Positions 32,791 to 41,886 of a DNA stretch of 64,000 bases are shown here, one piece after another; position 1 is the stretch's first letter; each line of letters opens with the position of its first letter. The stretch is from assembly GCA_963829705.1 (NCBI GenBank), contig CAWHJN010000001.1, positions 372,001 to 436,000 on the forward strand, read 5' to 3'. Under the pieces are notes generated by a model. It did no database searches, was not told where the DNA came from, and worked only from the letters and a program-made list of their open reading frames with translations. The stretch is from CAWHJN01 sp963829705. GTDB lineage: Bacteria > Bacteroidota > Rhodothermia > Rhodothermales > BA12. The translations under genes and the position numbers were made by a program.

Positions 32791-33738
32791 ATGCTCGTCA
32801 CGCAGTCCTCCATTTTGCAGCGCCACCGCGAAACGCTGCACGGCACCCTTCGACTGCACCGGCTCCCCTCCGCCGCGCTTGGCCTGTCGAAGCCGTTCTA
32901 CGTCTATACACCGCCCGAACCAGCGACGGCGTTGCTGTGGCTCTTTCGGGGCCACGAGCGCGAGTACGTCAACTTCAACGAGGACACGTCGCGGCGGCGC
33001 ACGACGGCCATCGAAGACCTCGACCGGCAGATCCACGCGGGCACCCTGCCCCCTGTCATGGCGATCCTGCCCGGCCTCAACTCGGCCAACAACCACGTGC
33101 CGTCGCTCGGCGTCGACATGGCCGGGACGTGGTCGGTGGCGATGCGTGGGCTGGGCACGGGCCGCTTCTGGCACTTTCTGACGGACGAACTCATCCCGCA
33201 CGTCGAAGGCCGTTTCGGCGTCGACGGGCCACGCCTGGCGGCAGGTTTTTCACTCGGTGGCTTCACCGTCAGCTTGCTCGCCGCACGGCACCCCGGCTAC
33301 TTCGACCACGCCGGGATGTACGACGCGCTCTTCATGTGGCCGCGCCACCACGACCCGCGCGTGCGGCGCAAAGACGCCTACACCGACCCCGTGTGGATGG
33401 AGCACATGATCTTCGACGCCGCACTGGGTCGCCCTCGCGACCGCGCCGCACTCGACGCATGGAATCCCACCGACCTCCTCACGGGAGCCACGGATCAGGA
33501 TCTCGCCGCGATGAAAAACACGACGTGGTGGATCAAGTGTGCCAGCGGAGACGGGTCGAGCGGCAACCGCGACCGCGCCTACGGCTTCGTGCGGATGCTC
33601 CGCAAGAAGAACTTCCCCCTCGGCTTCGACGACGTCCTCCTCCACCCCGAGGCCACACACTCGTGGCACTGGAATGACCAGTTTGTCACCGCCTTCGTCC
33701 GCGACGCGCTGAACACATCTGAAAAGCCCCGAACGTAA
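32791..33738 (+). CDS. Second esterase of the ATP-grasp cluster
   Basis: This 315-residue alpha/beta hydrolase is of the esterase D/Fes-like group. The nucleophile elbow is GFSLGG (Ser154), with a probable base at His after LHPEATHSWHWN. LFRGHEREYVNFNED near the N-terminus is typical of the subgroup. It has no signal peptide. Together with the esterase at 28785 it brackets the ligase genes. It may remove a protecting ester or transfer an acyl group during synthesis. Its stop codon lies inside the hairpin of a bidirectional terminator, marking the end of the cluster. Confidence 0.8.
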   Translation: MLVTQSSILQRHRETLHGTLRLHRLPSAALGLSKPFYVYTPPEPATALLWLFRGHEREYVNFNEDTSRRRTTAIEDLDRQIHAGTLPPVMAILPGLNSANNHVPSLGVDMAGTWSVAMRGLGTGRFWHFLTDELIPHVEGRFGVDGPRLAAGFSLGGFTVSLLAARHPGYFDHAGMYDALFMWPRHHDPRVRRKDAYTDPVWMEHMIFDAALGRPRDRAALDAWNPTDLLTGATDQDLAAMKNTTWWIKCASGDGSSGNRDRAYGFVRMLRKKNFPLGFDDVLLHPEATHSWHWNDQFVTAFVRDALNTSEKPRT

Positions 33739-33756
33739 TCGCACGTCCGGGGCTTT
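33723..33756. terminator. Bidirectional terminator between the ATP-grasp cluster and the DUF937 gene
   Basis: A 9-bp stem AAAGCCCCG/CGGGGCTTT is extended inward by ACGT/ACGT. T-runs are short (three to four bases) on both strands. It separates two convergent genes and contains the stop codon of the plus-strand esterase. Confidence 0.75.
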
Positions 33757-33780
33757 CCATCTGACAATGCGCTGTGCCGT

Positions 33781-34497
33781 TCAGACGCGGTTCGTCATCT
33801 TGCCGAAGATGTACGCGCCGCCCAGCGCCGCGCCGATTTTCGCCACGTCGTCGGCCACGTTGCCGTCTTTGTTGGTGTCGAGAAAATCGAGCAGGCCTTT
33901 TGTAGAAACGCCAGGCGTTTTCTGCGCCACCTCCGCCTCCTCGCGCCGCAGCACGTCGGAAAGCTGGCCGGGCGACAGGTTCGCCTCGCGCTTTTTCTTG
34001 CCGATGGCGGACATCACGATGGGAGCGAGGATCATGAGCAACCGCATCACCTTGCCTTTGTCCAGCCCCGTGGCGCGGCTCAGGCCATCTTCGACCGCCC
34101 CGCGCTTGCCGCCGAGGACGTGGTCGAGAATGCCGCCCCCGTTCGTCGTGCGCGAGCCACCCCCGAGGATACCGCCCAGCAGTCCACCGAGGCCCCCCGA
34201 GGCACCGCCACCGCCGAGCATCCCACCGAGCGCGCCGCCGAGTCCGCCGGTGGTGCCACCGCCGAGCATCCCGCCGAGTTGGTCGAGCAGGCTTCCGTCG
34301 TGGTCGCGCTCGAGCGCCCCGGCGAGCGCCTGCGCGCCCTGCGGCTGCTGCGCGTTGCGGGAGAGCGCGCCGACGAGCATCGGCACGGCGGCGGAAATGG
34401 CGCGCGAGGTCGTCTCGCGGTCGCTGCCGATCTGGTCAGCGATGGAGTCTACGGTGTTCGGCTGGATGTACTGGCCGATGGTATTGAGGAGGTCCAT
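33781..34497 (-). CDS. DUF937-family protein with a calcium-like Asp motif
   Basis: This 238-residue protein matches the DUF937 (YidB-like) family. The N-terminal helical part (MDLLNTIGQYIQPNTVDSIA) is followed by a long glycine-rich stretch (about residues 72-125) with GGxLGG repeats, a helical block, and a C-terminal LDTNKDGNVADDV that looks like an EF-hand or dockerin loop. Role is unknown. No signal peptide is seen. The start at 34495-34497 follows a pyrimidine-rich leader with CTCCAACCTCC. The upstream gap to icmF (34498-34599) holds only spacer words of this type. Confidence 0.8.
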   Translation of the reverse strand: MDLLNTIGQYIQPNTVDSIADQIGSDRETTSRAISAAVPMLVGALSRNAQQPQGAQALAGALERDHDGSLLDQLGGMLGGGTTGGLGGALGGMLGGGGASGGLGGLLGGILGGGSRTTNGGGILDHVLGGKRGAVEDGLSRATGLDKGKVMRLLMILAPIVMSAIGKKKREANLSPGQLSDVLRREEAEVAQKTPGVSTKGLLDFLDTNKDGNVADDVAKIGAALGGAYIFGKMTNRV

Positions 34498-34599
34498 GGT
34501 GCCGGAGGTTGGAGATTAGCGATTGGAAGTTGGAGTGTCGAGGTCTGAGGCTAGCGGTGGGTTTTCCCTTGCCCACCTCTAACCTTCAGTCTCCAACGT

Positions 34600-37500
34600 T
34601 TACATGCTGCGCCGGTACTGGCCGCCCACGTCGAAGAGGGCCTGCGTGATCTGGCCCAACGAACACACACGGACCGTTTTGAGCAGTTCCTCGAATACGT
34701 TTTCGTTGCGTGCCGCCACGGCTTGCAGCGCTCGCAGCGCTTCCGACGAGCGGTGCGCGTTGCGGGCGTGGAAGGCGCGGAGGTTCTCGAGCTGCTGGTT
34801 CTTCTCGTCCGTCGTCGAGCGCATCAGCGGCACGGAGGCCTCATCGTCGTCGGTGGCGGGCACGAGAAACGTGTTGACGCCCACGATGGGCAACTCGCCG
34901 CTGTGCTTGCGCTGCTCGTACAGCATCGACTCTTCCTGGATGCGCCCGCGCTGGTACATCGTCTCCATCGCGCCAAGCACGCCGCCGCGGTCGTTGAGCT
35001 TTTCGAACTCCCGGAGCACGGCTTCCTCGACCAGATCCGTCAGCTCGTCCACGATGAACGCGCCCTGGAGCGGGTTTTCGTTCTGCGCCAGCCCGAGTTC
35101 GCGGTTGATGATGAGCTGGATCGCCATCGCCCGTCGCACGCTCTCTTCGGTCGGCGTCGTGATGGCCTCGTCGTAGGCGTTCGTGTGGAGGCTGTTGCAG
35201 TTGTCGTAGACGGCCAGCAAGGCCTGGAGCGTCGTGCGGATGTCGTTGAACTGGATCTCCTGGGCGTGGAGACTTCGCCCGCTCGTCTGGATGTGGTACT
35301 TGAGCTTCTGGCTCCTGTCGCTCGCGCCGTAGCGGTCGCGCATGGCCACGCTCCAGATGCGCCGCGCCACGCGCCCGAGCACGGTATACTCGGCGTCCAT
35401 GCCGTTCGAGAAGAAGAACGACAGGTTCGGCGCGAAGACTGTCGATGTCCATCCCCCGGCTCAGGTAGTACTCGACGTACGTGAAGCCGTTGGAGAGCGT
35501 GAAGGCGAGTTGCGAGATCGGGTTCGCGCCCGCCTCGGCGATGTGGTAGCCGCTGATGGAAACGGAGTAGTAGTTGCGAACGCCCCGATCCACGAACGAC
35601 TGCTGGATGTCGCCCATCAGCCGCAGCGCAAAATCCGTGGAGAAGATGCACGTGTTCTGCGCCTGGTCTTCCTTGAGGATATCCGCCTGCACCGTTCCGC
35701 GCACGACGCTGAGCGTGGTGTCGGTGATCGTCTGGTACGTGTCCGCGTCCAGCACGCCCCATTCGACGAGGTCGGCGCCCGTCGCGCCGAGCAACCCGAG
35801 GCCGGAGCCGTCGTGCGTGGGCGGCAATCCGTCCATCAGCCCGTTCGGACCCCACGGCGCGTAGGTGGGGCGGTTGCCGCCGAGGTGTGCGTCGAGCGCC
35901 TGTTCGACTTCGTCCCACCGCCCTTCGGCCTTGAAATACTTTTCTACCTGCTGGTCGACGGCGGTGTTCAAGAACATCGCCAGCAGCATCGGCGCGGGGC
36001 CGTTGATGGTCATCGAAACCGACGTCGTCGGCGCGCAGAGGTCGAAGCCAGAGTACAGCTTCTTCATGTCGTCGAGCGTGCAGATGGACACCCCCGCGTT
36101 GCCGACTTTGCCGTAAATGTCCGGGCGCTCGTCGGGGTCGAAGCCGTAGAGCGTCACCGAGTCGAAGGCCGTCGAGAGGCGAGCCGCGGGCTGGCCTTCG
36201 CTGACGAGGTGAAAACGGCGGTTGGTGCGCTCGGGCGTGCCCTCGCCCGCGAACATGCGCGTGGGGTCTTCGCCCTCTCGCTTGAAGGGGAAGACGCCCC
36301 CGGTGAAGGGAAACGCGCCGGGCAGGTTTTCCAGCAGCGCGAACCGGAGCTTCTCGCCGGGGTCTTCGGTGCGCGGCAGCGCCACACGCGGCACCTTCGT
36401 GCCGGAGAGCGTCGTCCGGTAGAGCGGCACGTGGAAGTCGCGCCCGCGCACCTGATACGTGTAGGTTTCCTGCTGATACGAGGCGCGCACGTCGTCCCAC
36501 TCGTCCAGAATCTGCCGGGCGCGGGGGTCGAGGGCGTTCCACCGCTGGTCGCGGAGGTTTTCTAGCCCCTCGCGCAGAGTCTCGGCAGTGGCGGCGTCGA
36601 GCGTGCCGAGTTGTTCGAGCGCGCCCGCGGCCTGCCCCCACTTGCGGGCCGTCTCGACCTGTTTCTCAGCCCAGGCGCGGTAGTCACGGCAGGTGTCGGC
36701 GATGTCGGAGAGGTAGCGCTGGCGGCGCGGGTCGATCATGCCCTGCGGCACGGCGTTGGCCGCGGCGGGGATGTCGAGGTTCGTGGTGCGCGCGAAGGCG
36801 GTGCGATCGCGCAGTTTATCGAGGAGCGCAGCGTAGAGGCGCGTCACGCCGGGGTCGTTGAAGTGCGACGCCATCGTCGGGTAGGCGGGCATCGCGTCGG
36901 GCGGGGCGTCGAAGGCGGCGCGGTTGCGCTGCATCTGCTTCTTGACAGCCCGCAGCGCGTCTTCCGAGCCGCGCTTCTCAAACTTGTTGAGGGCCACGAG
37001 ATCGGTCCGGTCGAGCATCCCAATCTTCTCGAGCTGCGACGGCGCGCCGAACTCCTGCGTCATCACGTAGAGCGACACGTCCACGAGGTCCGCGAGGTCG
37101 GTGTCCCCCTGCCCCATCCCGGCAGACTCCACGAGGACGAGGTCGAACCCGGCCTGCTGGCACACCCGGATGGCGTCGCGTAGCGCCCGCGACGTGGCGC
37201 GGTTGGCCTGCCGCGTGGCGAGCGAGCGCATGAAGACACGCGGCGCGAACGAACCGTAGAGCGCATTCATGCGGATGCGGTCGCCGAGGAGCGCGCCGCC
37301 CGTCTTCTGCCGCGTGGGATCGACGGAGAGCACGGCGAGCGTGAGGTCATCGAAGTCCGTCAGGAAGCGGCGGACGAGTTCATCGGTGAGCGTGGATTTG
37401 CCCGCGCCGCCGGTGCCGCTGATCCCGACAACAGGGACTTCGGATGTGCGATTGCGGATTTCGGAGGTGCCGAAGGGAGCGCCGTCGCCGGTGCTTTCCG

Positions 37501-38116
37501 GGATCGCGCTGCCTGCGGAATCGACGGTGACGGCTTCTCGCTGCGCGTTTTCGACTTTCGTTATTTGGTGTGCAATAACAGATGTCTTCGACACGATGGT
37601 CGCGGCGTCCTTCGCCCCGTCTGTCTCACGTCCCATCCCGCGTTCCGCCTTCCACGTTTCCACGTTCCCAACATCCGTAGTCGCAAAATCACACGCCTCC
37701 ACCATCGCGTTGATCATGCCCTGGAGGCCGAGCTTCATGCCGTCCTCGGGCGAGAAGATCTTCGTGATGCCGTAGGCTTCGAGTTCGGAAATTTCGGCGG
37801 GGACGATGACACCGCCGCCGCCGCCGAAGATCTTGACGTGCGCAGCGCCCTTTTCGTCCAGCAGATCACGCAGGTACTTGAAGTACTCCACGTGCCCGCC
37901 CTGGTAGGACGAGATGGCGATGCCCTGCACGTCCTCTTCGAGCGCGGTTTCGACGACCTCCTGCACGGATCGGTTGTGCCCGAGGTGGATCACCTCGACG
38001 CCTGTGGCCTGGAGCATCCGCCGGATGAGGTTGATGGAGGCGTCGTGGCCGTCGAACAGGCTGGCGGCGGTGACGAAGCGGACGGGGTTCTTTGGAACGT
38101 AGGGTGCGGTATGCAT
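34600..38116 (-). pseudogene. icmF: Fused isobutyryl-CoA mutase IcmF, interrupted by a +1 frameshift
   Basis: IcmF interconverts isobutyryl-CoA and n-butyryl-CoA using adenosylcobalamin. In order it has a B12-binding domain (DGHDASINLIRRML, VEVIHLGHNRS), an unusual linker (about residues 145-222), a MeaB-type G-protein chaperone domain (GGAGKST; LVESAGMGQGD) and the mutase domain (RFHLVSEGQP, SVTLYGFDPDERPDI). The frame breaks at about 35438-35441, within GMDIDS. The conserved C-terminal part (GMDAEYTVLGR..., LHTNAYDEAI) continues in the next frame to 34600. Removing one base gives exactly 1172 codons. An assembly insertion is likely. The start is the ATG at 38114-38116. Confidence 0.9.
37441..37690 (-). 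repeat. Spacer-like sequence inside the icmF linker
   Basis: The DNA encoding the linker between the B12 and G domains contains the words CCGAAATCCGC (minus strand) and CCGCGTTCCGCCTTCCACG (plus strand), otherwise seen in the intergenic pyrimidine-rich spacers. It keeps the reading frame. This suggests that a spacer element entered the gene in frame. Confidence 0.45.
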
Positions 38117-38153
38117 CAGAAAAGCGCTTTTGGATGAAGGTCGAACGGCGTGC

Positions 38154-38744
38154 TCAGGCGTCCGTTTCGCCGACCGCCAGCGCCCACACACGCCCGTTCG
38201 CGGCGCGGACGACGACGCGCAGCGGCACCGGCAGATCCACGCAGCGTCCGAGAAACAGCGGGGCCTCTCCCCCTGCCTCCCAGTCGATGCGTACTGCCGC
38301 CATGCGCGTCCGCAGGCCCTGGCCGGTGGCTTTGAGGACCGCCTCTTTGGCCGTCCACACGACCAGCTCCGGGTGCGGCACGTCGGGAGCGATTTCGCCT
38401 TCACCGAGCATCCGCGTGAGCAGCGCCGAGTGGACGGGCCGAACGTGCTCGACGTCGAGCCCCAGTGCCTGCTGCTGCGGTCCGAGGGCGACGGCGGAGA
38501 GGTCGGCGGTGTGGGTGAGCGACAGCGCTGCATCATGGCCCTCGAGCCTGAGCGCTCCCGCCTCGTCTCGAACGACGGATGCGTGCCCATCGCCCAGGAC
38601 CTCGCCCACAGCACGGCGCAGCACCGTTCGACCCCGCACGAATTCGGCGCGGCGCCGGGTGCTGCGGAAAGCGGCGAGTCGCTGCCGCTCGTCGTGCGTC
38701 AGCACGGCAGGGTCGCCCGCGCCTTCGAGCACGGCGACCTGCAC
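38154..38744 (-). CDS. 4'-phosphopantetheinyl transferase
   Basis: This protein of about 196 residues is of the Sfp type and transfers phosphopantetheine from CoA to carrier proteins. LSLTHTADLSAVAL, GLDVEHVRP (Mg2+ site) and WTAKEAVLKATGQGL are the three conserved motifs. An ATG at 38849 would make a 231-residue protein, but that start overlaps sod, and the first 35 codons would be encoded by the sod terminator (38757-38796). I therefore prefer the GTG at 38742-38744, giving VQVAVLEGAG. Target carrier proteins are not in the window. Confidence 0.83.
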   Translation of the reverse strand: MQVAVLEGAGDPAVLTHDERQRLAAFRSTRRRAEFVRGRTVLRRAVGEVLGDGHASVVRDEAGALRLEGHDAALSLTHTADLSAVALGPQQQALGLDVEHVRPVHSALLTRMLGEGEIAPDVPHPELVVWTAKEAVLKATGQGLRTRMAAVRIDWEAGGEAPLFLGRCVDLPVPLRVVVRAANGRVWALAVGETDA

Positions 38745-38756
38745 GGCGGCGATGCC

Positions 38757-38796
38757 AAAAAAAGAAGCCGGGAGCCACAGCTCACCGGCTTCTTTT
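38757..38796 (-). terminator. Strong terminator of the superoxide dismutase gene
   Basis: A 12-bp stem AAAAGAAGCCGG/CCGGCTTCTTTT, continued by GAGC/GCTC with one bulge, encloses a 4-base loop. On the minus strand it is followed by seven T. It begins 16 bases after the sod stop codon. Confidence 0.9.
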
Positions 38797-38811
38797 GGAA
38801 GTTCAAAACCG

Positions 38812-39423
38812 TCAGGACCGCGCGTCACGGTAGCGCTGCGCGACGGCATCCCAGTTCACGACGTTCCACCACGCGGAGACGTATTCGGGACGTTTGTTCT
38901 GGTACTTGAGGTAATAGGCGTGCTCCCACACGTCGATGCCGAGCAGCGGCGTGTCGCCGTGCAGGTAGGGGCTGTCCTGGTTGGGCATCCCGTGGAGGTG
39001 GAGATCGCCGCCGGGGGTGGTGGCGAGCCATGCCCAGCCCGAGCCGAACTGTCCCGTGGCCGCCGCCTCGAACTTCTCCTTGAAGGCGTCGAACGAGCCG
39101 AACGCCTTGTCGATGGCCTGCGCCAGCTCGCCCGTGGGCTTGCCGCCACCGTCGGGCCCCATCGTATTCCAGAAGATGGTGTGGTTGCTGTAGCCGCCGC
39201 CGTTGTTCCGCACCGCCGTCTGTTTGTCCTTCGGCAGCGCGTCGAGGTTGCCCAGGATCTCCTCAATGGGCTTGTCGGCCCACTGGGTGCCCTCGAGGGC
39301 CGCGTTGAGCTTGTTGGTGTAACCCTGGTGGTGCTTGGTGTAGTGGATCTCCATCGTCCGCGCGTCGATGTGCGGTTCGAGCGCGTCGTAGGCGTACGGG
39401 AGATCGGGAAGCGTGAAGGCCAT
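38812..39423 (-). CDS. sodA: Superoxide dismutase (Mn/Fe family, Mn-like)
   Basis: This 203-residue enzyme converts superoxide to hydrogen peroxide and oxygen. The metal ligands are His27, His81 (NHTIFW), Asp164 and His168 (DVWEHAYY). GGGYSNH (Gly77 region) and Gln149 in GMPNQDSPY follow the manganese-type rather than the iron-type pattern, although cambialistic forms cannot be excluded. It has no signal peptide, so it acts in the cytoplasm. The ATG at 39421-39423 is the conserved start. A strong terminator follows. The upstream gap (39424-39520) has no clear promoter. Confidence 0.95.
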   Translation of the reverse strand: MAFTLPDLPYAYDALEPHIDARTMEIHYTKHHQGYTNKLNAALEGTQWADKPIEEILGNLDALPKDKQTAVRNNGGGYSNHTIFWNTMGPDGGGKPTGELAQAIDKAFGSFDAFKEKFEAAATGQFGSGWAWLATTPGGDLHLHGMPNQDSPYLHGDTPLLGIDVWEHAYYLKYQNKRPEYVSAWWNVVNWDAVAQRYRDARS

Positions 39424-39520
39424 GAGAGTCAGGGGCTGATGAGGTGAGTAAGCATGTGAACCCTCTTAACGCGGCAGCCCCACGTGCGGTTTAGTGACGC
39501 ACGAGAACGTAACGCCGCAG

Positions 39521-40072
39521 TTACGCTGCTTCCACCACCCGCCGCAAGCGCGCCACCTGCGCGTCCGTCAGCGAGGCCCTGTGCTCTTCGATGGTCTGCA
39601 CGGCGCGCTCCACCTCGCCGTCGTCTTCGTCCTGGCCGGTGAGCACCGCGGCCTCTGCATCCGACGAAGCGGCGAGGGCGTGTTTCAGGAAACGCTCGAC
39701 GTATGGCAGCGCGTCGGCGCGGGCGCTGAAGTCCAGTTCATGCTCGAAGGTCGCCCGTGCCCGGTTGATCGTCAGCAGAAGCCGCCGCCCGCCGAGCAGC
39801 GACTTCTTCGGCTCAATGCGGATGAGGTCGGTGTAGGCCACGCGCTGCGGCGTCTCGATCAGGTTCTGGAAGCAGAAATGCGCCGGCCCGAAGAGCGCCC
39901 CGCTGCGCCCCGTCCCAAAGCGGGTGGCATCGTAGAGCGCGAGCGGCGTTTCCTTCAGCACCGCGCCGAAGGACGACAGCGCGGCGCGGTGCTTGGTGTC
40001 CGGGATGTCGGGCGCGAGGTAGAGCCCGAGTTGCGGCGCGTGCGGCAGAAATTCGCGGAGCAGGTCTTCCAC
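39521..40072 (-). CDS. Hypothetical protein, possible bacterial PH-like domain
   Basis: This 183-residue soluble protein follows nuoN, with a three-base gap between nuoN's stop and this start, so it is the last gene of the nuo transcript. Residues about 45-115 (ALYDATRFGTGRSGALFGPAHFCFQNL then RVAYTDLIRIE and RRLLLTINRA) have the strand pattern of bacterial pleckstrin-homology-like domains. The C-terminal 60 residues are helical. No catalytic motif is seen. The resemblance is by eye only. A weak hairpin at 39508-39525 overlaps its stop codon. Function is unknown. Confidence 0.65.
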   Translation of the reverse strand: MEDLLREFLPHAPQLGLYLAPDIPDTKHRAALSSFGAVLKETPLALYDATRFGTGRSGALFGPAHFCFQNLIETPQRVAYTDLIRIEPKKSLLGGRRLLLTINRARATFEHELDFSARADALPYVERFLKHALAASSDAEAAVLTGQDEDDGEVERAVQTIEEHRASLTDAQVARLRRVVEAA

Positions 40073-40075
40073 GGC

Positions 40076-41551
40076 TCAGGGCGTCACCGCCATCGCGTCC
40101 AGCCCCGGCGCGTAGAACGTCCCGGCGAGGCCGAGCAGCGTCGGGGCGAACATGAGCACGATGAGCAGCGCGGCGCACACGACGAGCGCGACGCGCGGCA
40201 GCAGGGGCAGCGCCGGGAACGTCCGCTCGACGCCCTCCTCCTTCGGCTGCATAAACAGGTAGACGAGCACGCGCAGGTAGTACGCCGCCGAGATGGCCGA
40301 CGTGAGCACACCGATGATGACGAGCCACGTCAGCCCGGCCTGCACGGCAGGGGCAAACACGGCGTATTTACCCAGAAACCCGGCCAGCGGTGGGAAGCCC
40401 GCGAGGCTGAACATGAAGATGCCCATCGTGACGCCCAGCACCGGATAGCGCCGCCCGAGCCCGGCGAGGGATTCGAGCGTCTGCTCGCGCCCCGTCTTGC
40501 CGTCCCATTCGAGGTAGGCCATCACGCCGAACGCGCCGACGTTCATGATGGCGTAGACGAGCAGGTAGAACAGCGCGCCACCGTAGGCCTCGGGCGTCCC
40601 CGCCGCCAGCCCGACGAGCACGTAGCCCGCGTGGGCGATGCTGGAATAGGCTAAGAGGCGCTTGACGTTGCGCTGCACGAGTGCGAGCACGTTGCCCACG
40701 ACCATCGTGATGAGCGCGACGACGGCCAGCGCCATCTGCCACTGGGTGCCGGGCACCGCGCTGGCGAGCACGAGGATGAGCGCCGCAAAGGCCGACGCCT
40801 TCGAGGCCGTTGCCATGAAGCCCGTGATCGTCGTCGGCGCGCCCTGGTACACGTCGGGCGTCCACATGTGGAACGGGGCGGCGCTGACCTTGAAGAGGAA
40901 GCCGATGAAGAGCAGCGCCGCGCCTGCCCAGAACATCACGTTCGCGCCGCTGATTTCGAGTCCCAGCCCCATCTCGGGCAGGTACATCGTGCCCGTCGCG
41001 CCGTAGAGAAGGGCGATCCCATAGAGGAAAAAGCCCGTCGAGAACGCGCCGAGCAGGAAGTACTTGAGCGCACTCTCGATGCCACCTTCATCGTCGCGGA
41101 TGAGGCCCGTGAGGATGTAGAGACAGACCGACATCGTCTCCAGCCCGACGAAGATCATCACCAGGTTGTTGGCCGTGCCGAGCGTGATCATGCCCGCCGT
41201 GGCGAAGAGCAGCAAGGCGTAGACCTCACCGTAGTTGTGGCGGATGCGTTCGAGGTACGCATCGGAGAGCATCACCGTAAGCAGGGCGCTCAGCAGCAGG
41301 ATGACGTTGACGAAGGCCGCGTAGCCGCCCGTACGCACCATGCCCCACCACGCCGTGGACGTGGGCGTGTAGAGGTGCATCACCTCCCAGACGAGACCGA
41401 CGGCGAAGACGAGGCCCGTGAGGATGGGAACCGTGCGCTTGTTGGCCGAGAAAGCATCGACGAGGACGACCACCAGCCCGGCCACTACCAGGAGCGTCAG
41501 GGTGAACGTCGCACCGAGGTCGGTGCCGAGCAGGCTGTAGGAAAGCTCCAT
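40076..41551 (-). CDS. nuoN: NADH-quinone oxidoreductase subunit N
   Basis: This encodes a 491-residue antiporter-like membrane subunit of complex I with about 14 helices, one of the three proton-pumping modules. LGLETMSVCLYIL, KYFLLGAFSTGFFLYG, and FKVSAAPFHMWTPDVYQGAPT are the hallmark NuoN segments, with the conserved Lys and Glu of the channel. I chose the ATG at 41549-41551 (MELSYSLLG); a frame to 41590 is open. It lies downstream of the pterin dehydratase gene and is separated from nuoM by that gene and an antiporter gene, which is unusual for nuo operons. Confidence 0.95.
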   Translation of the reverse strand: MELSYSLLGTDLGATFTLTLLVVAGLVVVLVDAFSANKRTVPILTGLVFAVGLVWEVMHLYTPTSTAWWGMVRTGGYAAFVNVILLLSALLTVMLSDAYLERIRHNYGEVYALLLFATAGMITLGTANNLVMIFVGLETMSVCLYILTGLIRDDEGGIESALKYFLLGAFSTGFFLYGIALLYGATGTMYLPEMGLGLEISGANVMFWAGAALLFIGFLFKVSAAPFHMWTPDVYQGAPTTITGFMATASKASAFAALILVLASAVPGTQWQMALAVVALITMVVGNVLALVQRNVKRLLAYSSIAHAGYVLVGLAAGTPEAYGGALFYLLVYAIMNVGAFGVMAYLEWDGKTGREQTLESLAGLGRRYPVLGVTMGIFMFSLAGFPPLAGFLGKYAVFAPAVQAGLTWLVIIGVLTSAISAAYYLRVLVYLFMQPKEEGVERTFPALPLLPRVALVVCAALLIVLMFAPTLLGLAGTFYAPGLDAMAVTP

Positions 41552-41570
41552 GCGAAGAAAAAGTGACGTG

Positions 41571-41867
41571 TCAGCGCCCCACGACCGCATCGATGCGGCG
41601 GGCGAGTTGCACGTCTGAGTCGGTGATCGAATCGTCGGCGTCGTGCGTGGTCAGGCGCACGGCCACCGTGTTGTACACGTTGCGGAGTTCGGGGTGATGG
41701 TTCAGCGTCTCGGCCTCGAAGCCGATGCGCACCATCGCGCCCATCGCCTCGCGGAAGTCGTCGAAGGTGAACGTTTTGGCGAGCGCGTTCCCGTCCACCG
41801 TCCATCCATCCAGGCTCTGGAGGGCGTCGCGGATCTCGTCGGGGTTCAGGGGTGCGGGCGTGTTCAT
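41571..41867 (-). CDS. phhB: 4a-hydroxytetrahydrobiopterin dehydratase (pterin carbinolamine dehydratase)
   Basis: This small 98-residue enzyme dehydrates the 4a-hydroxypterin made by aromatic amino acid hydroxylases. GWTVDGNALAKTFTFDDFREAM and NHHPELRNVYNTVAVRLTTHD contain the [E/N]xxHHP motif with the active-site histidines, and DVQLARRID is the C-terminal helix. Its length and motifs are typical. Its place between an NhaD-like antiporter and nuoN inside a complex I operon is odd, since no pterin-dependent hydroxylase is in the window. It may have another role here. Confidence 0.9.
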   Translation of the reverse strand: MNTPAPLNPDEIRDALQSLDGWTVDGNALAKTFTFDDFREAMGAMVRIGFEAETLNHHPELRNVYNTVAVRLTTHDADDSITDSDVQLARRIDAVVGR

Positions 41868-41886
41868 GGCAGTCGAGCGGAAAACG

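Noticed and set aside
37430..38116. Loss of the B12-binding motif in IcmF because DxHxxG reads DGHDAS
   Set aside because: The IcmF subgroup commonly varies at this position, and the rest of the B12 domain is intact, so this is not evidence of inactivation.
39508..39525. Terminator after the nuo operon (CGTAAC/GTTACG hairpin)
   Set aside because: Only six base pairs and no T-run on either strand, so it is not supported as a terminator.
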